A stretch of 64,000 bases of DNA from Sphingomicrobium astaxanthinifaciens (lineage in GTDB: Bacteria > Pseudomonadota > Alphaproteobacteria > Sphingomonadales > Sphingomonadaceae), in NCBI RefSeq assembly GCF_022865105.1, contig NZ_JAKNYM010000001.1:558001-622000 (forward strand). Direction: 5' to 3'. The notes beneath the pieces were generated by a model that was not told where the DNA came from, did no database searches, and saw only the letters and a list, made by a program, of their open reading frames with translations. The translations under genes were made by a program, and so were the position numbers. Below, in pieces: positions 8,122 through 16,599 of the stretch (position 1 is its first letter; the number at the start of each line of letters is the position of its first letter).

Positions 8122-8799
8122 ATGCGTATCCTGATCGTCGAAGATGAACCCAATCTCGGGCGCCAGCTGCGCTCCACCCTCGAGGGCGCGGGCTATGCGG
8201 TCGACCTCGCCACCAATGGCGTGGACGGGCATTTTCTCGGCGAGACCGAGAGCTATGACGCGGTCGTGCTCGACCTCGGATTGCCCGAGATGGACGGGCT
8301 CACCATCCTCAACAAGTGGCGCCAGCAGGGGCGCGACATGCCCGTGCTCGTCCTGACCGCGCGCGACAGCTGGTCGGACAAGGTCGCCGGGCTCGACGCC
8401 GGCGCCGACGACTATCTCGCCAAGCCCTTCCAGACCGAGGAACTGATCGCCCGGCTGCGCGCGCTCATCCGTCGTTCGGCGGGCCACGCCTCCTCGGTGC
8501 TCGAAGCGGGCGACATCCGTCTCGACACCCGCTCGGGCAAGGTCTCCAAGGGGGGCGAGCCGGTCAAGCTTACGGCGCAGGAATATAAGCTCCTCAGCTA
8601 TCTGATGCACCACAAGGGCAAGGTCGTCAGTCGGACCGAGCTGATCGAGCATATCTACGACCAGGACTTCGACCGCGATTCGAACACCATCGAGGTGTTC
8701 GTCACCCGCATCCGCAAGAAGCTCGGGTCGGACACCATCACCACCATCCGTGGGCTCGGCTACAGCCTCGAGGACCCCGAGGATCGTGACGACGGCTGA
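8122..8799 (+). CDS. OmpR-family response regulator, PhoP-like
   Basis: 225 residues: receiver domain 1-~115 with phospho-acceptor Asp51 (VVLDLGLPEMDG), the conserved Thr in LVLTARD and Lys in LAKPFQ, then a winged-helix DNA-binding domain (TRSGKVSKGGEPVKLTAQEY to the end) with the family C-terminal signature TIRGLGYSL. ATG 8122 is chosen because the family begins MRILIVEDEP. The kinase gene starts 14 bases before this stop, so the two form an operon. The combination with a kinase that has a large periplasmic domain resembles PhoP/PhoQ and related envelope-sensing systems, but the signal cannot be deduced. Confidence 0.92.
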   Translation: MRILIVEDEPNLGRQLRSTLEGAGYAVDLATNGVDGHFLGETESYDAVVLDLGLPEMDGLTILNKWRQQGRDMPVLVLTARDSWSDKVAGLDAGADDYLAKPFQTEELIARLRALIRRSAGHASSVLEAGDIRLDTRSGKVSKGGEPVKLTAQEYKLLSYLMHHKGKVVSRTELIEHIYDQDFDRDSNTIEVFVTRIRKKLGSDTITTIRGLGYSLEDPEDRDDG

Positions 8800-10183
8800 G
8801 CCTCCGGCGGAGGCCATCCTCCCCTCCCGCCGCCGCGACCGCCGCGGCTCGCTGACCCGCCGCATGATCGGGATCGCGGCGCTGTGGATCGCGCTCCTGC
8901 TGCTCGCGGGCGGCTATGCGCTCGACCGCATCCTCACCCGGTCGATCGTCGAGAATTTCGACAGCCAGCTCGAATATATCCTTAACGCGATGGTCGCCGC
9001 CTCCGAGATCGGCCCCGACGGCGAGGTGCGCTTCAACCGCCCGCTCGCCGACCAGCGCTTCCTCGAAATCTATTCGGGGCGCTATTTCCAGATTTCGGGC
9101 GATGGTGCCGACACCTTCGCCTCGCGCTCGCTGTGGGACCGGCGGCTGGAGCCCAACGTCCAGCACGACGACCTCGACATCCATGTGCGCGACAGCTTCG
9201 AGTTCGAGGGCGAGCCGCTGCGCATCGTCGAGCGCGACATCATCCTGCCCGACAGCGAAGTGCGCTGGCGCTTCCAGGTGGCCGAGAGCCGCGAGGAGCT
9301 CGACGAGCAGATCGAGGAACTGCGCGCCACCCTCATCCGATCCTTCGCGGTGCTCGGGCTCGGGCTGTTGCTGATGGCCGCGATCCAGACCGTCTACGGG
9401 CTGTGGCCGCTGCGCCGGGTGCGTCGCGCGGTGGTCTCGATCCGCACCGCCGAGAAGCAGCGGATCGACGAGGAATTCCCGCGCGAGATCACCCCGCTGG
9501 TCGACGAGATCAACGAACTGCTCGCGCATAACGAGGCGCAGGCCGAGGAAGCGCGGCGCCACGCGGGCAACCTTGCGCATGCGCTCAAGACCCCGCTCAC
9601 CGTGATCACCAACGCCGCCACCGCGCACGAGCCCGACCTCCACGACATCGTCTGCCGCGAGGCCACGGTGATGCGGCGCCAGGTCGACCACCACCTCGCT
9701 CGCGCGCGCGCCATTGGGCGGCGGGCCTCGGCGCAGGCGCGCGCCAACGTCGCCGAGAGCCTCGACCCCATCGAGCGCGCGGTGACCCGGCTCTACGCGG
9801 GCGTGACCATCGACGTGGCGGGCGACCGCGAGGCGTGCGTCCGGGTCGAGAAGCAGGATCTCGACGAGATGCTCGGCAACCTCGTAGAGAATGCCGCCAA
9901 ATATGGGGGCGGGCGCGTGTTCGTCACGATCGAGGCCTCGGCGCCGATGGTCGACATCCTCGTCGAGGACGACGGCCCCGGCATCCCGCGCGAGCAGCGC
10001 GAGGCGATCTTCGCGCGCGGCGCGCGGCTCGACACCACCGGCAAGCAGGGCTCGGGCCTCGGGCTCGCGATCGTGCGCGACGTCGCCGAAATCTACGGTG
10101 GCGCGGTGGCGCTGTCCGACAGCGAGGATCTCGGCGGCCTGCTCGCGCGACTATCCCTTCCCGCGGCGCTCGAGAACGTCTAG
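8786..10183 (+). CDS. Sensor histidine kinase, PhoQ-like
   Basis: Inner-membrane kinase of 465 residues if GTG 8786 (VTTAEPPAE), four bases after GAGG, is the start. A first membrane helix (~RMIGIAALWIALLLLAGGYAL) and a second (~SFAVLGLGLLLMAAIQTVYGL) enclose a periplasmic sensor region of about 165 residues. A HAMP-like stretch leads to the phospho-acceptor box GNLAHALKTPLTV. The ATPase has N-box DEMLGNLVENAAKYG, G1 VEDDGPGI and G2 KQGSGLGLAIVRDVAEIYGG. The gene overlaps its response regulator by 14 bases and is 11 bases from the polyprenyl synthase start, so the three may be co-transcribed. Confidence 0.9.
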   Translation: MTTAEPPAEAILPSRRRDRRGSLTRRMIGIAALWIALLLLAGGYALDRILTRSIVENFDSQLEYILNAMVAASEIGPDGEVRFNRPLADQRFLEIYSGRYFQISGDGADTFASRSLWDRRLEPNVQHDDLDIHVRDSFEFEGEPLRIVERDIILPDSEVRWRFQVAESREELDEQIEELRATLIRSFAVLGLGLLLMAAIQTVYGLWPLRRVRRAVVSIRTAEKQRIDEEFPREITPLVDEINELLAHNEAQAEEARRHAGNLAHALKTPLTVITNAATAHEPDLHDIVCREATVMRRQVDHHLARARAIGRRASAQARANVAESLDPIERAVTRLYAGVTIDVAGDREACVRVEKQDLDEMLGNLVENAAKYGGGRVFVTIEASAPMVDILVEDDGPGIPREQREAIFARGARLDTTGKQGSGLGLAIVRDVAEIYGGAVALSDSEDLGGLLARLSLPAALENV

Positions 10184-10194
10184 GGGCAAGGCCC

Positions 10195-11211
10195 ATGACC
10201 GGCAGCAACGTCACCCCGCTTCGACCCGACCCCGCCCCCTCGCTCGAGCCGATGATCGGCCTCGTCGCCGAGGACATGAACGCGGTCAACGCGCTGATCC
10301 TCGACCGCATGCAGTCGAAGGTCGCGCTGATCCCCGAACTGGCCGGGCACCTCATCGCCGGGGGCGGCAAGCGGCTGCGTCCGATGCTCACGCTGGCCGC
10401 CGCGCGGCTGCTCGACTATCCCGGCGCGCGTCACCACAAGCTCGCCGCCGCGGTCGAGTTCATCCATACCGCCACGCTCCTCCACGACGATGTCGTCGAC
10501 GGCTCGCAGATGCGCCGCGGCAAGCGCGCGGCCAACCTCATCTGGGGCAATCCCGCCACCGTGCTGGTGGGCGACTTCCTGTTCAGCCGCGCCTTCGAGC
10601 TGATGGTCGAGGACGGCAGCCTCAAGGTCCTCAAGATCCTCAGCCACGCCTCCGCGGTGATCGCCGAGGGCGAGGTCGACCAGCTCACCGCCCAGCGCCG
10701 GATCGAGACCAGCGAGGAGGACTATCTCAAGATCATCGGCGCCAAGACCGCCGCGCTGTTCGCTGCCGCCTGCCAGGTCGCGCCGGTCGTCGCCGAAGCG
10801 GGCGAGGAGGCCGAAGCCGCGCTCGAGGCCTATGGCCGCAACCTCGGCATCGCCTTCCAGCTGGTCGACGATGCGATCGACTACAGCTCGGACGAGGCGA
10901 CCATGGGCAAGGGGCTCGGCGATGATTTTCGCGACGGCAAGATGACGCTGCCGGTGATCCTCGCCCATGCGCGCGGCGACGCCGGGGACCGCGCATTCTG
11001 GAAGGCCGCGATGCAGGGCGAGCGCACCAGCGACGAGGATCTGGCGCGGGCGATCGGCCTGATGCGCGCGACCGGCGCGCTCGACGACACGATGGAAGCG
11101 GCGCGCGGCTATGCCCGCCGCGCCGTCGATGCGCTCTCGGTCTTCCCCGACGGCGCCGCGCGCCGGGCGATGACCGAGGCGGCGCATTTCGCGGTGGCCC
11201 GCGCCTACTGA
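10195..11211 (+). CDS. ispB: All-trans polyprenyl diphosphate synthase
   Basis: 338-residue soluble prenyltransferase that extends farnesyl/geranylgeranyl diphosphate with isopentenyl diphosphate. The first Asp-rich motif is LLHDDVVDGSQMRRG and the second is QLVDDAIDYSSD; the basic patch GGGKRLRPML precedes them. Residues upstream of the first motif are small, as expected for long-chain enzymes. The product most likely supplies the ubiquinone side chain, probably C50 in this lineage, but chain length cannot be read with certainty. ATG 10195 follows GGGGCAAGG at a good distance. Confidence 0.88.
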   Translation: MTGSNVTPLRPDPAPSLEPMIGLVAEDMNAVNALILDRMQSKVALIPELAGHLIAGGGKRLRPMLTLAAARLLDYPGARHHKLAAAVEFIHTATLLHDDVVDGSQMRRGKRAANLIWGNPATVLVGDFLFSRAFELMVEDGSLKVLKILSHASAVIAEGEVDQLTAQRRIETSEEDYLKIIGAKTAALFAAACQVAPVVAEAGEEAEAALEAYGRNLGIAFQLVDDAIDYSSDEATMGKGLGDDFRDGKMTLPVILAHARGDAGDRAFWKAAMQGERTSDEDLARAIGLMRATGALDDTMEAARGYARRAVDALSVFPDGAARRAMTEAAHFAVARAY

Positions 11212-11220
11212 GGCGCGCCC

Positions 11221-13653
11221 ATGCTGCCGATCCACGCCGTCCTGCCCGACCTTTTAGCGGCGTTGGCCGCGCAGCCGCGCGCGCTGCTGGTCGCGCCGCC
11301 GGGGGCGGGCAAGACGACGCACGTCGCCCCCGCGCTGCTCGAGGCCGACTGGTGCACCGGCGAGGTGCTGCTCCTCGTCCCGCGGCGGCTGGCCGCGCGC
11401 GCCGCGGCCGAACGCATCGCCGAGGAGGCGGGCGAGAAGCCGGGCGAACGCTTCGGCTATGCCACCCGCCTCGACAGCCGCCCGGGCCGCCGCGTGACTT
11501 TGATGACTCATGGTGTCTTCCTCGCGCGCATCCAGTCGGATCCCGAACTGCGCGGCGTCAGCGCGGTGCTGTTCGATGAAGTGCACGAACGCAGCCTCGA
11601 CAACGACCTCGCGCTCGCCTTCGCGCTCGAGGCGCAGGCGGGGCTGCGCGAGGACCTGCGGCTCCTCCTGATGTCGGCCACGCTCGAGGTCGAGGCCTTC
11701 CGCCCGCTGCTCGGCGATGCCCCGCTGATCGAGAGCGAAGGGCGCTCGCACCCGCTCGAGCTGCGCCATGTCGGGCGCGACGCCGCCGCCCCGATCGAGG
11801 CCGAGATGGCGCGCACGATCCGCCGCGCGCTGGCCGCCGAGGAGGGCTCGCTCCTCGCCTTCCTGCCCGGCGTGCGCGAGATCGAGCGCACCGCCGCCGC
11901 GCTCGGCGCGCTGCCCGGCGATGTCGTGCTCCATCGGCTCCACGGACAGGTCGATCCGGCGGCCCAGCGCGCCGCGCTGCGCGCCCCCGCGCGCGGCACC
12001 CGCAAGCTTGTCCTCGCCTCGGCGATCGCCGAGACGAGCGTGACCGTCGACGATGTCCGGATCGTGGTCGATGCCGGGCTCGCGCGGCGCCCGCGCTACG
12101 ATGTCGGCGCCGGTCTCACCCGGCTCGTTACCGAGCGCGCCAGCCGCGCCGCGGTGACCCAGCGCGCGGGCCGCGCCGCGCGGCAACGCCCGGGGGTCGC
12201 GATCCGGCTGTGGGAGGAGGCGGCCAATGCGGCGATGCCCGCGCACGACCCGCCCGAGATCGTCGAGGCCGACCTCGCCCCGCTGCTCCTCGCCAGCCGC
12301 CTGTGGGGCGCGCGCGATCCGACCGACCTGCCGCTCCCCACCACCCCGCCCGCGCCAGCGCTCGCCGAGGCCCGGCGCCTGCTCGAACGGCTCGGCGCGC
12401 TCGACCCGGCGGGTGCGCTCACCCCGCACGGTCGCCGGATCGCCGCGCTCCCGCTCGAGCCCCGCCTCGCGCACATGCTGCTGCGGTCCGCCACGGAGGG
12501 TTTCGGCGCCACCGCGGCGGCGGTCGCGCTGCTGCTCGGCGAGCGCGGGCTCGGCGGACGCGGCGAGGACATGGAGGCGCGGCTGCGCCGCTTCCTCGCC
12601 GATCGCAGCCCGCGCGCCCGGCAGGCCCGCGCGCTCGCGGCCGGCTGGGCGCGGCGCGTCGGCGCCGATGAACCGATCCGGCCCGACCATGCCGCACGCG
12701 CCCTCGCCCTCGCCTTTCCCGACCGCGTCGCGCGCGCCCGCGACGGCGAGGGCGCGCGCTGGGCCTCGGTCGGCGGCCGCGGTTTCTCGCTCGATCCCGC
12801 CAGCCCGCTGGCCAGCGCCGACTGGCTCGCGGTCGCGGAAGTCGCGGGGGCCGCGGCGGGGGCGCGCATCCTCTCGGCCGCGCCACTCGAGGAGGAAGAG
12901 GTGCGCGCGCTGTTCGAAGCGGACATCGAGCCCTTCGAGGAGGTGCGCTACGACCCCGCGCGCAAGGCGGTCGACGCGAGCCGCGGCGAACGGCTCGGGC
13001 GCCTCGTGCTGAAGCGCGGGCAGGCCGCCGACCCCGACCCCGATGCGGTCGCGCGCGCGCTGCTCGAGGCGGTCGCGCGCGAGGGGCTCGAATTGCTGCC
13101 CTGGGGCCAGGCCACCGCGCGGCTGCGTCGCCGCGCCGCCTATGCGCGCCAGCGCGACCCGTCGCTTCCCGACCTGTCGGAGGAGGCGCTGCTCGCCTGC
13201 CTCGACGATTGGCTACTGCCCCTGCTCCATGGCCGTCGCCGCCTCGACGCGCTGCAGCCGGGGGAACTGCACGACGCGCTCGCCAACCGCATCGACTATG
13301 CCGCGATGCAGGCGATCGACCGCATCGCGCCGGCGCGCTTCACCAGCCCGGCGGGCACCAGCCACGAGATCGATTACGACGCCCCCGCCGGCCCCACCGT
13401 GACGGTGCGCGCGCAGGCGCTCTACGGGCTCGACCGGCACCCGACGGTCGGCACGACCCCGCTCGTCCTCAGCCTGACCAGCCCGGCGGGGCGCCCGATC
13501 CAGACGACCACCGACCTGCCCGCCTTCTGGGACGGGAGCTGGGCCGAGGTCGCCAAGGAGATGCGCGGGCGCTATCCCAAGCATCACTGGCCCGACGACC
13601 CGCGGCGGGCGGTGGCCAGTCTGCGGACCAAGCGCGCCCAGCGAGGCTCTTGA
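11221..13653 (+). CDS. hrpB: ATP-dependent RNA helicase HrpB
   Basis: 810-residue DExH-box (DEAH/RHA) helicase. Motif I is APPGAGKTTHVAPALL, motif II is LFDEVHERSLD (DEVH, as in HrpB), motif III is LMSATLE, and the second RecA domain has TSVTVDDVRIVVDAG and QRAGRAARQ. The C-terminal ~130 residues (FWDGSWAEVAKEMRGRYPKHHWPDDP) are the HrpB-specific domain. Cytoplasmic; substrates are poorly known, with mRNA processing reported for relatives. It starts 10 bases after the prenyl synthase stop and probably belongs to the same transcript. Confidence 0.93.
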   Translation: MLPIHAVLPDLLAALAAQPRALLVAPPGAGKTTHVAPALLEADWCTGEVLLLVPRRLAARAAAERIAEEAGEKPGERFGYATRLDSRPGRRVTLMTHGVFLARIQSDPELRGVSAVLFDEVHERSLDNDLALAFALEAQAGLREDLRLLLMSATLEVEAFRPLLGDAPLIESEGRSHPLELRHVGRDAAAPIEAEMARTIRRALAAEEGSLLAFLPGVREIERTAAALGALPGDVVLHRLHGQVDPAAQRAALRAPARGTRKLVLASAIAETSVTVDDVRIVVDAGLARRPRYDVGAGLTRLVTERASRAAVTQRAGRAARQRPGVAIRLWEEAANAAMPAHDPPEIVEADLAPLLLASRLWGARDPTDLPLPTTPPAPALAEARRLLERLGALDPAGALTPHGRRIAALPLEPRLAHMLLRSATEGFGATAAAVALLLGERGLGGRGEDMEARLRRFLADRSPRARQARALAAGWARRVGADEPIRPDHAARALALAFPDRVARARDGEGARWASVGGRGFSLDPASPLASADWLAVAEVAGAAAGARILSAAPLEEEEVRALFEADIEPFEEVRYDPARKAVDASRGERLGRLVLKRGQAADPDPDAVARALLEAVAREGLELLPWGQATARLRRRAAYARQRDPSLPDLSEEALLACLDDWLLPLLHGRRRLDALQPGELHDALANRIDYAAMQAIDRIAPARFTSPAGTSHEIDYDAPAGPTVTVRAQALYGLDRHPTVGTTPLVLSLTSPAGRPIQTTTDLPAFWDGSWAEVAKEMRGRYPKHHWPDDPRRAVASLRTKRAQRGS

Positions 13654-13685
13654 CCGCGGCGCGTCGAGCCGCCAAATCGCGGACC

Positions 13686-13967
13686 ATGAGCACCGCGCGC
13701 ATCATCGAGAACGTTCGCAAGACCACCCAGTCGGGCAAGGCGCAGGCCGGCCGCTGGACCCTGTTGTTCGAACGCGACGAGAAAATGGTCCCCGACCCGC
13801 TCACCGGCTGGGCCGGCTCGGGCGATACCGAGACGCAGCTTCGCCTGACCTTCCCCAGCCTCGAGGAAGCGCAGCGCTACTGCGACGAACGCGGCGTGCC
13901 CTACCATGTCGTCAAGGCGCCCCCGCACCGGCTCAAGATCCAGGCCTACGCCGACAATTTCAAATAG
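13686..13967 (+). CDS. NADH dehydrogenase accessory subunit, NDUFS4-like (ETC complex I subunit)
   Basis: 93 residues matching the alphaproteobacterial homologue of mitochondrial NDUFS4. The recognisable core runs WTLLFERDEKMVPDPLTGW, then TFPSLEEAQRYCDERGVPYHV. Family members sit on the peripheral arm of respiratory complex I and stabilise it. ATG 13686 gives the usual length. There is a lone Cys in RYCDERG. It stands alone here; the nuo operon is not in the window. Confidence 0.88.
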   Translation: MSTARIIENVRKTTQSGKAQAGRWTLLFERDEKMVPDPLTGWAGSGDTETQLRLTFPSLEEAQRYCDERGVPYHVVKAPPHRLKIQAYADNFK

Positions 13968-13968
13968 G

Positions 13969-14002
13969 TCGTTACGGTTGCCCAACCGTTTAACCTAGGT
14001 TA
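13969..14002. promoter_or_regulatory. Two adjacent palindromes upstream of the WecB-type gene
   Basis: ACGGTTG (13974-13980) and CAACCGT (13983-13989) form a 7-base inverted repeat with a two-base centre, immediately followed by the perfect 12-base palindrome TAACCTAGGTTA (13991-14002). The left part, TCGTTACGGT...CAACCGTT, also occurs with wider spacing at 8047-8073. Either an operator for the downstream gene or a weak terminator for the complex I gene; I favour the operator because no T-run follows. Confidence 0.35.
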
Positions 14003-14031
14003 CACCGTCCCCTGCCGAGCTAGGGGGACCA

Positions 14032-15165
14032 CTGCATCATCATCGCGTCGATCTGGTCTTCGGCACCCGCCCCGAAGCGATCAAGCTCGCGCCCGTGGCC
14101 GCCGCGCTCCACGCCGAGGGCCTCGCGGTCCGGCTGGTCGAGACCGGCCAGCACGCCGACCTGCCCCGCGCCGGGGTCGGGTTCGGCGCGCTCGATCGCC
14201 GCTCGCTGGGCTGCGTCACCGGGGACGACCCCTTCGCCTATGCGCGCGCCTGCGCGGCGACCTATGCCCAGACCTGCGCGGCGCGACCGGCGATGATCCT
14301 CGTCCAGGGCGACACCGCGAGCGCCTATGGCGGGGCGCTGGCGGCCGGCTGGCTCGGGGTGCCGCTGGCGCATGTCGAGGCGGGGCTGCGCAGTCACGAT
14401 CGCGCCAATCCCTGGCCGGAGGAGGATTTCCGCCGCGCCATCGACCGCATGGCGGCGCTGCATTTCGCGCCGACCGAGCTGGCGGCCGCCAACCTCGCCG
14501 ACGAGGGCCATGCGCGCTCGGTCCATGTCACCGGCAACAGCGGGGTCGATGCGCTCAAGGCGATGCTCGCCACCCTGCCCCCGCCGCAGCGACGGGAGGA
14601 CGCGACGCGGCGCCTGCTCGTCACCTGCCACCGCCGCGAGAATTGGGGCCGGCCGCTCGGCGACCTGGCCGCCGCGATCGGCACGCTGGCCGCGCGCCAC
14701 CGCGCGATCCGCATCGACGTCGCCTTGCATCCCAACCCGTCGATCGCCCAGGCCTGGGCCGCGGCGCTGGGGGGCACCGCGCGGGTACGGCTGCTCGAGG
14801 CGATGAGCCATCGCGACATGCTGCTCGCGATGCGCGACAGCGACCTCATCCTGTCCGATTCGGGCGGGATGCAGGAGGAGGCGCCCTACCTGGGCACGCC
14901 GCTCTTCATCCTGCGCCGTCGGACCGAGCGCCCCGAGGGGATCGACACCGGGCAGCTCAAGCTGATCGGGATCGAACGCGAGGCGATCGTGCGCGAGGTC
15001 ACGCGATTTCTCGACAATGCCGACGCGACCGCGGCGATGACCAGCGCGGCCGAACCCTATGGCGACGGGCGCGCCGCCCCGCGCATCGCCGCGATCATCG
15101 CGCGGCGGTTGCGGGCCGCGACTAGCGCGACGCCTCCGCGCCAAGCGCCGCCGGGACCGTCTTGA
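14032..15165 (+). CDS. UDP-N-acetylglucosamine 2-epimerase (WecB family), apparent CTG start
   Basis: 377 residues if CTG 14032 is the start. The family N-terminus VDLVFGTRPEAIKLAPVA is intact in frame, but there is no ATG, GTG or TTG between an in-frame TAG at 13996 and GTG 14095, and that GTG would delete the first Rossmann strand and the GTRPE motif. AGGGGG lies four bases before the CTG. Other motifs: VQGDTASAYGGALAA, HVEAGLRSHDR with PWPEEDFRRAIDR, TCHRRENWG, and SDSGGMQEEAPYLG. The enzyme interconverts UDP-GlcNAc and UDP-ManNAc for surface polysaccharides. The last ~14 residues overlap the convergent MscS gene. Confidence 0.82.
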   Translation: MHHHRVDLVFGTRPEAIKLAPVAAALHAEGLAVRLVETGQHADLPRAGVGFGALDRRSLGCVTGDDPFAYARACAATYAQTCAARPAMILVQGDTASAYGGALAAGWLGVPLAHVEAGLRSHDRANPWPEEDFRRAIDRMAALHFAPTELAAANLADEGHARSVHVTGNSGVDALKAMLATLPPPQRREDATRRLLVTCHRRENWGRPLGDLAAAIGTLAARHRAIRIDVALHPNPSIAQAWAAALGGTARVRLLEAMSHRDMLLAMRDSDLILSDSGGMQEEAPYLGTPLFILRRRTERPEGIDTGQLKLIGIEREAIVREVTRFLDNADATAAMTSAAEPYGDGRAAPRIAAIIARRLRAATSATPPRQAPPGPS

Positions 15166-16036
15166 GATAGACGTCGCGCTGCGGGAAGGGGATCTCGATC
15201 CCTTCTTCCTTGAATCGCCACCATACCTTCTTGAGCACGGCCGAGCGGACGTTGCCGACCCCTGCCTCGGGGTCGCGGATCCAGGCCTGGATCTCGAAAT
15301 TGACGCTGTTGTCGCCGAATTCCTTGAGCCAGACGTTGGGCTTGGGAGCCTCGAGCACGCGTTCGCAGGCGGTGGTGCATTCGATCAGGATCTGCTCGAC
15401 CCGGTCGATGTCGCAGGCATAGCTGACGCCGACCGGGATCTGGACGCGCACGTTGCGCGAGGAATAGGACCAGTTCTCGACCGGCTCGGTCATCAGCAAC
15501 TCGTTGGGAATGAGATGCTCTTTCCCGTCGCGGGTGATCACGCTCACCGCGCGCGTGCCGATCTTGCTGATCGCGCCGAAGGTATCGCCGACGACGATGA
15601 CGTCGCCCGGTTTGACCGAACGATCCATCAGCAGGATGATCCCCGCGATCAGGTTGCCGAAGGTCTTCTGCAGCCCGAAGCCGACCGCCAGCCCGACCGC
15701 GCCCGAGAAGACCGCCAGCGCCGACAGGTCGAAGCCGAGCAGGTCGACCCCGACGAGGAAGGCGAGCGCGATGGTGACGATCGTCGCCAGCTTCTCGGCC
15801 AGCAGCCCTTGCGCGGGATCGAAGCGGCTGGTGCGCTTGATCAGCCGCTTGACCCCCCACAGCACGGCCCGCGTGATGACGTAGATCAGGATGACCGTGA
15901 CGACCACCGTCAGCACCTCGAGCAGGCTGATCCGATAGTCGCCGATCGCGATCGCGATCTCGTCGAGATTGCCGAACAGCTGGACCGTCGTGTCGACGGC
16001 TTCTTCGGCGAGTTCCTCGGCTTGTGCTTGGGCCAT
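15122..16036 (-). CDS. MscS-type mechanosensitive ion channel
   Basis: 304-residue small-conductance channel of the inner membrane that opens when turgor rises. Three hydrophobic segments (about residues 25-50, 75-100, 105-130) lead into the pore helix region GLAVGFGLQKTFGNLIAGII and then LLMDRSVKPGDVIVVGDTFG, the MscS beta domain. The soluble C-terminal domain follows (VQIPVGVSYACDIDRVEQIL). ATG 16036 is preferred to GTG 16045. It lies tail to tail with the epimerase gene, overlapping by 44 bases. Confidence 0.9.
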   Translation of the reverse strand: MAQAQAEELAEEAVDTTVQLFGNLDEIAIAIGDYRISLLEVLTVVVTVILIYVITRAVLWGVKRLIKRTSRFDPAQGLLAEKLATIVTIALAFLVGVDLLGFDLSALAVFSGAVGLAVGFGLQKTFGNLIAGIILLMDRSVKPGDVIVVGDTFGAISKIGTRAVSVITRDGKEHLIPNELLMTEPVENWSYSSRNVRVQIPVGVSYACDIDRVEQILIECTTACERVLEAPKPNVWLKEFGDNSVNFEIQAWIRDPEAGVGNVRSAVLKKVWWRFKEEGIEIPFPQRDVYLKTVPAALGAEASR

Positions 16037-16128
16037 GCGCGACACTTAAGCGCGCTTTTGCGGGAAAGTCGAACCTTTCCGCGTCGGGCCCATCGGCCCG
16101 CCCGCCCGCCGAGCGCGCAAGGCGCGGT

Positions 16129-16599
16129 CTAGAGGATATATTTCAGCCGGACGCGCTGGCGGCTGGGCCCCGCCGGCAGGTCGAACACCACGTCGCCGGC
16201 GCGCGGCGGCCCCATGCGGATCGCCGGGTTGCCCGAGAAACCGAAGCCCTCCTTGGGGATGCCGAGCGACTTGGACATGCGCCCGTTGCCGTTTTCATCG
16301 TGCAGGACCAGCAGCATCCAGCGCCCCTCGCGCAGCCCCGGGATCCGGATCTCGCTGGTTCCCGCGACCGCCGGCACCCGGTGCTTGACCGCCCCCGGAT
16401 CGTCGCGACAGCGCAGGAAGCCCGCGACGTCCTGCGTCATGCAGACGCGAATCTCGCCGCGCGAATTGCGCACATTCTCGAGTTCGACCGTCAGCGATGC
16501 CGGCGCCTCAGCGGCGGGCGCTGCCGGCGGCGGCGGGCTCGCCGCGGCGAGCCCGAGCAGCGCGATCGCGCCGAGCATGACGCGGCAGCTGGAATTCAC
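16129..16599 (-). CDS. DUF2141 exported protein
   Basis: About 156 residues from GTG 16599. The N-terminus VNSSCRVMLGAIALLGLAAA is a signal peptide followed by a Pro/Ala-rich spacer. The domain from ~residue 35 (LTVELENVRNSRGEIRVCM) through LVLHDENGNGRMSKSLGIPK and EGFGFSGNP matches DUF2141, a beta-rich periplasmic domain of unknown function. ATG 16578 is an alternative start but would remove the only basic residue from the signal peptide. The start lies inside the end of the upstream desaturase-like gene, in another frame, so translation may be coupled. Confidence 0.78.
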   Translation of the reverse strand: MNSSCRVMLGAIALLGLAAASPPPPAAPAAEAPASLTVELENVRNSRGEIRVCMTQDVAGFLRCRDDPGAVKHRVPAVAGTSEIRIPGLREGRWMLLVLHDENGNGRMSKSLGIPKEGFGFSGNPAIRMGPPRAGDVVFDLPAGPSRQRVRLKYIL

